The notes under the pieces are model-generated. The model was not told the origin of the DNA. It worked only from the letters and a program-made list of their open reading frames with translations, and ran no database searches. Both the position numbers and the translations under genes were made by a program. Of a DNA stretch of 17,619 nt, positions 15,155 through 17,619 are shown piece after piece. Positions within the stretch are counted from its first letter, which is position 1. Each line of letters starts with the position of its first letter. Source of the stretch: JBQCHF01 sp051953655 (lineage in GTDB: Bacteria; Actinomycetota; Actinomycetes; Motilibacterales; Motilibacteraceae); the NCBI GenBank assembly GCA_051953655.1, contig JBQCIO010000150.1, forward strand, positions 1 through 17,619, read 5' to 3'.

Positions 15155-16759
15155 GTGGGGCACACGCGGACGACGACCCCGGTGGCGGCGCGCCGGCGGT
15201 CCTGGACCCGACGGCCGGGAGCGCGTGCGCGCCTCACCGGCGCGGTCGCGGCCCTGATCGCCGTGCCGCTGGTCGCCGTCGTGACCCCGGCGGCCGCCGA
15301 CACCGGCGCCCCGCCGAGCGTCGTCGACGACAGCGTCGTCGTGCAGGCCGGCCGTCCCGCGGTGCTGCCGGTGACGGCGGACGACACCACCGCCGACGGC
15401 CGCCGCCCCCGGCTGGTGTCCGTGGCCGCGTCCGGCAGCACGGCCGGCGCCGCCGAGGTCCTCGCCCGGCGGGGCGTGGTCCGCTACGTCCCGCCGGCGA
15501 CCTGGCCGGCCGGCTGGGCGGGCACCGACCGGTTCACCTACACCGTGGCCGACTCCTCGGGCCGGCAGGCGACCGGCACGCTCACCGTGCGGGTCGACCG
15601 TCCGCCGGTGCCGGGCCAGGTCCCCGCGCAGGTGCTCGCCGGGCACGCGGTCGACCTCGACCCGGCCGGGGCGGCCACCGACCCCGACGGCGGCCCGGTG
15701 AAGGTCCTCGACGTCGGCCCGGCCCTGCACGGCACCGTCGTCCTGGACCCGGGCACCGGCGCGGTCCGCTACACCGCGCGCGCCGGCTGGGCCGGCACCG
15801 ACCAGTTCAGCTACCGGCTGGAGGACGGCGACGGGGGCCGCACCATCGGCCGGGTGCAGGTGCGGGTGAGCCCGGACCCCGACGCGCCCGTCCGCACCGC
15901 CGCGCTCCGGGCGCCCGCTCGCGCCGTCGCCCAGCGCTCCTACACCCTCGTGGCCACGCTCTCGGCGGCCAGCCCCGCCGGCACGGCGACCCTGCAGTAC
16001 GGCGCCGCCGGCGCGTGGCGCACCTACGCGCGGGCGGTCGTCGACGCCCGCGGGCAGGCGACCTTCGCCTGGAAGCCGGGGGCGGGCTCGGCCACCTGGC
16101 GGGTGGTCGGCACCTGGCCCGACGGCAGCACGGCCACATCGTCCAGCGCGCGCAGCACGGTGCAGGTGGTCCCCGACGTCGCCGTCTCCGGTCCGCTGAC
16201 GGCGGCCGAGGTCCCTTACTCCTACCGGGCCGGCTGCCCGGTGCCGCCCTCGTCGCTGCGCCGCATGAGCGTGAACTACTGGGACCTGTCCGGCCGCCTC
16301 GCGCGCGGCGACCTGGTGGTCGCCGCGTCGGCGGTGCCGGCGCTGACCGACGTGTTCGGCAAGGCGTTCGCCGCCCGCTTCCCGATCCAGACGATGGTCC
16401 CGGTCGACGCGTTCTACACCGCCGGCCGGGCCACCAGCCCCACCCAGTCCGACGTCAACCAGATGAACGCCGGCGACACGATGGCCTTCAACTGCCGCCC
16501 GGTCACCGGCAACCCCTACCGCACCTCGCAGCACTCCTACGGCAACGCCATCGACATCAACTGCTTCCAGAACCCCTACGTCGTGGGCAGCGCCTACTAC
16601 CCGCGCGCCGCGGGCGCCTACCTGGACCGCAGCCGCTACCGCCCCGGCATGATCCTTCCCGGATCGGTCGTGGCCAAGGCCATGGCCGGGCGCGGCTGGC
16701 CGTGGGGGGCGCGCTGGTCCCAGCCGGACTACCAGCACTTCAGCGCCACCGGCGGGTGA
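15155..16759 (+). CDS. Secreted M15-family peptidase with two Ig/cadherin-like repeats (D-Ala-D-Ala carboxypeptidase-like)
   Basis: The 534-residue protein has an Arg-rich n-region, a hydrophobic core (LTGAVAALIAVPLVAVV) and a likely signal cleavage after AAA (about residue 48). Two related beta-repeats follow, marked by WAGTDRFTYTVAD...GTLTVRV and WAGTDQFSYRLEDGDGG...GRVQVRV, then another beta-rich segment. The C-terminal peptidase domain carries the M15 zinc signature SQHSYGNAIDIN with His460 and Asp467, and the late PDYQHF with Asp525 and His528. It probably trims cell-wall peptides outside the membrane. GTG 15155 (or 15152) follows a G-run (15142-15149) acting as ribosome binding site. 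TTG 15098 is upstream but has no such site. A TACTTT at 15094-15099 may be a -10 box. The last codons overlap a GTG of the following gene. Confidence 0.85.
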   Translation: MGHTRTTTPVAARRRSWTRRPGARARLTGAVAALIAVPLVAVVTPAAADTGAPPSVVDDSVVVQAGRPAVLPVTADDTTADGRRPRLVSVAASGSTAGAAEVLARRGVVRYVPPATWPAGWAGTDRFTYTVADSSGRQATGTLTVRVDRPPVPGQVPAQVLAGHAVDLDPAGAATDPDGGPVKVLDVGPALHGTVVLDPGTGAVRYTARAGWAGTDQFSYRLEDGDGGRTIGRVQVRVSPDPDAPVRTAALRAPARAVAQRSYTLVATLSAASPAGTATLQYGAAGAWRTYARAVVDARGQATFAWKPGAGSATWRVVGTWPDGSTATSSSARSTVQVVPDVAVSGPLTAAEVPYSYRAGCPVPPSSLRRMSVNYWDLSGRLARGDLVVAASAVPALTDVFGKAFAARFPIQTMVPVDAFYTAGRATSPTQSDVNQMNAGDTMAFNCRPVTGNPYRTSQHSYGNAIDINCFQNPYVVGSAYYPRAAGAYLDRSRYRPGMILPGSVVAKAMAGRGWPWGARWSQPDYQHFSATGG

Positions 16760-16764
16760 GCGGC

Positions 16765-17616
16765 ATGCGCGCTCGGACCGGCGGCCTGGCCGCGGGTGTC
16801 CTGCTGACGGCCACCGCCTGCAGCGGCTCGTCGCCGGCCCGGCCGGCCGAGCCCTCGAGCCCCGTCGCCGCCGGCGGAAGGCCTGCGGCGACGGCCTCCT
16901 CAGCGCCCTCCATGCCTTCCGCGTCCCCGGCGACCCCCGGCACGCCGACGCCCGGCGGCTCGGCCTCGCCGCACCCGACGGCCACCTCGGCCCGCACCCA
17001 GCCGCCGCTGAGCACCCCCGCCACCAGCTCCGGTCCGCTGCGACCGGCGTCCCTGCCCGCACCGGCCGCGCTGCTCGGTGCGGGCTGGCGCCCCTACGTC
17101 GACCCGGGCAGCCGGGAGGACGGCTACCTCGGCAACGGCACGCCCTGGCTCTCCCGCGAGCCGGGAGAGGTGGCGGCCACCGTGCTGCCGTTGGGCTGCC
17201 GCCGGCGCAGGACCCTGCCCACGCCCCGCTACGCGCTGGAGACCGACGGCATGGACGGCGCCGGCCACCGTGCGGTGGTGATCCGCGCCCGCTTCGCCAG
17301 CGCGGCGGCGGCCACCGCCTTCGTGGACCGCACGGCCGCCGACGCGCGCGCCTGCTCCCGCCAGCCGGCCGAGACGGGCCCGGCGGGGAGCTCCGCACCG
17401 GTCAGCACCGTGCAGACGGTCGGCGGGGTGGTGGTCAGCGACCGGGTCGACGTCTACGCCGACCCCGCCGCCGGCGCGCGATGGAGCGAGTTCAAGCTGG
17501 CGGGAGGGCTCGACGTGCTGCTGCTGGCGGTCGACCAGCGCCTCGACGGCCCGCACTCCTGGCGCCCGTCGGCGGTCGCCGCGGCACTGCGCAGCGCCAT
17601 GACCTCGGCGTCCTGA
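16765..17616 (+). CDS. Putative lipoprotein with Ser/Pro/Thr-rich linker and PknH-sensor-like C-terminus
   Basis: The 283-residue product has a short signal (MRARTGGLAAGVLLTATAC) ending in a lipobox-like TATAC, so Cys19 is a candidate lipidation site. Residues about 20-95 are Ser/Pro/Ala/Thr-rich, as in linkers that cross cell-wall space. The C-terminal 180 residues look globular, with GWRPYVDPGSREDGYLG, one Cys in LPLGCRRR and one in ARACSRQP that could form a disulfide. The pattern recalls extracellular PknH-like sensor domains, but this is only a resemblance. ATG 16765 is listed. GTG 16756 overlaps the peptidase stop as GTGA and would add three residues and indicate translational coupling. 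It is likely co-transcribed with the M15 peptidase. Confidence 0.75.
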   Translation: MRARTGGLAAGVLLTATACSGSSPARPAEPSSPVAAGGRPAATASSAPSMPSASPATPGTPTPGGSASPHPTATSARTQPPLSTPATSSGPLRPASLPAPAALLGAGWRPYVDPGSREDGYLGNGTPWLSREPGEVAATVLPLGCRRRRTLPTPRYALETDGMDGAGHRAVVIRARFASAAAATAFVDRTAADARACSRQPAETGPAGSSAPVSTVQTVGGVVVSDRVDVYADPAAGARWSEFKLAGGLDVLLLAVDQRLDGPHSWRPSAVAAALRSAMTSAS

Positions 17617-17619
17617 CCC

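Overview
The window is very GC-rich DNA with GC-ending codons, GTG/TTG starts and actinobacterial gene families (a Lys/Ala-rich primary sigma factor, PAS-GAF-PP2C phosphatase, TIGR03252-type HhH-GPD protein, lysine-poor IS transposases). It comes from an actinomycete chromosome. A Geodermatophilaceae-like host is my guess and is not shown by the sequence.

Layout. (1) Positions 1 to about 10,500 are an accessory region made of nested insertion sequences and broken genes. A truncated ABC-2 permease (89-586) abuts IS element A (IS3 family, 587-3391), whose orfB is split by an intact IS30-family element (1626-3071, 3-bp duplication GTC). Next is a two-gene mercury unit: a divergent MerR-type regulator (3610-3999, minus) and a MerA-type mercuric reductase (4097-5488), with a 19-bp-spacer MerR-type promoter/operator between them. 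After a 5'-truncated minus-strand gene (5493-5879) comes IS element B (IS3 family, 5882-8640), whose orfB is split by an IS110-family element (6948-8354). A 3' fragment of an SMC/YhaN-like ATPase (8641-8967), a frameshifted minus-strand relic (about 9000-9360) and an intact unknown gene (9423-10301) follow. (2) From about 10,501 the DNA looks like stable chromosome: an N-terminally cut HhH-GPD protein, a PAS-GAF-PP2C phosphatase, the primary sigma factor, a secreted M15 peptidase and a lipoprotein-like protein. Strong hairpins separate several of these units.

The most interesting system is the IS110-family element. Its 236-nt 5' non-coding end folds on paper into two stem-internal-loop structures with the layout of a bridge RNA. 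The first loop carries guides that match the insertion site. The second carries guides that match the element's own right-end/left-end junction. Read together, the target guides spell codons for Tyr-Asp-Asn-Ala, the conserved motif just before the catalytic Glu of IS3-family transposases. This suggests an element programmed to insert into other transposons. Excision of 6948-8354 restores the IS3 orfB frame exactly. The element also has a TTGACA at its right end that would complete a promoter only in the circular form.

The mercury unit lacks visible merT/merP/merC/merB genes and sits between two unrelated IS composites. The gene fragments flanking IS element B and the cut HhH-GPD gene point to past deletions.
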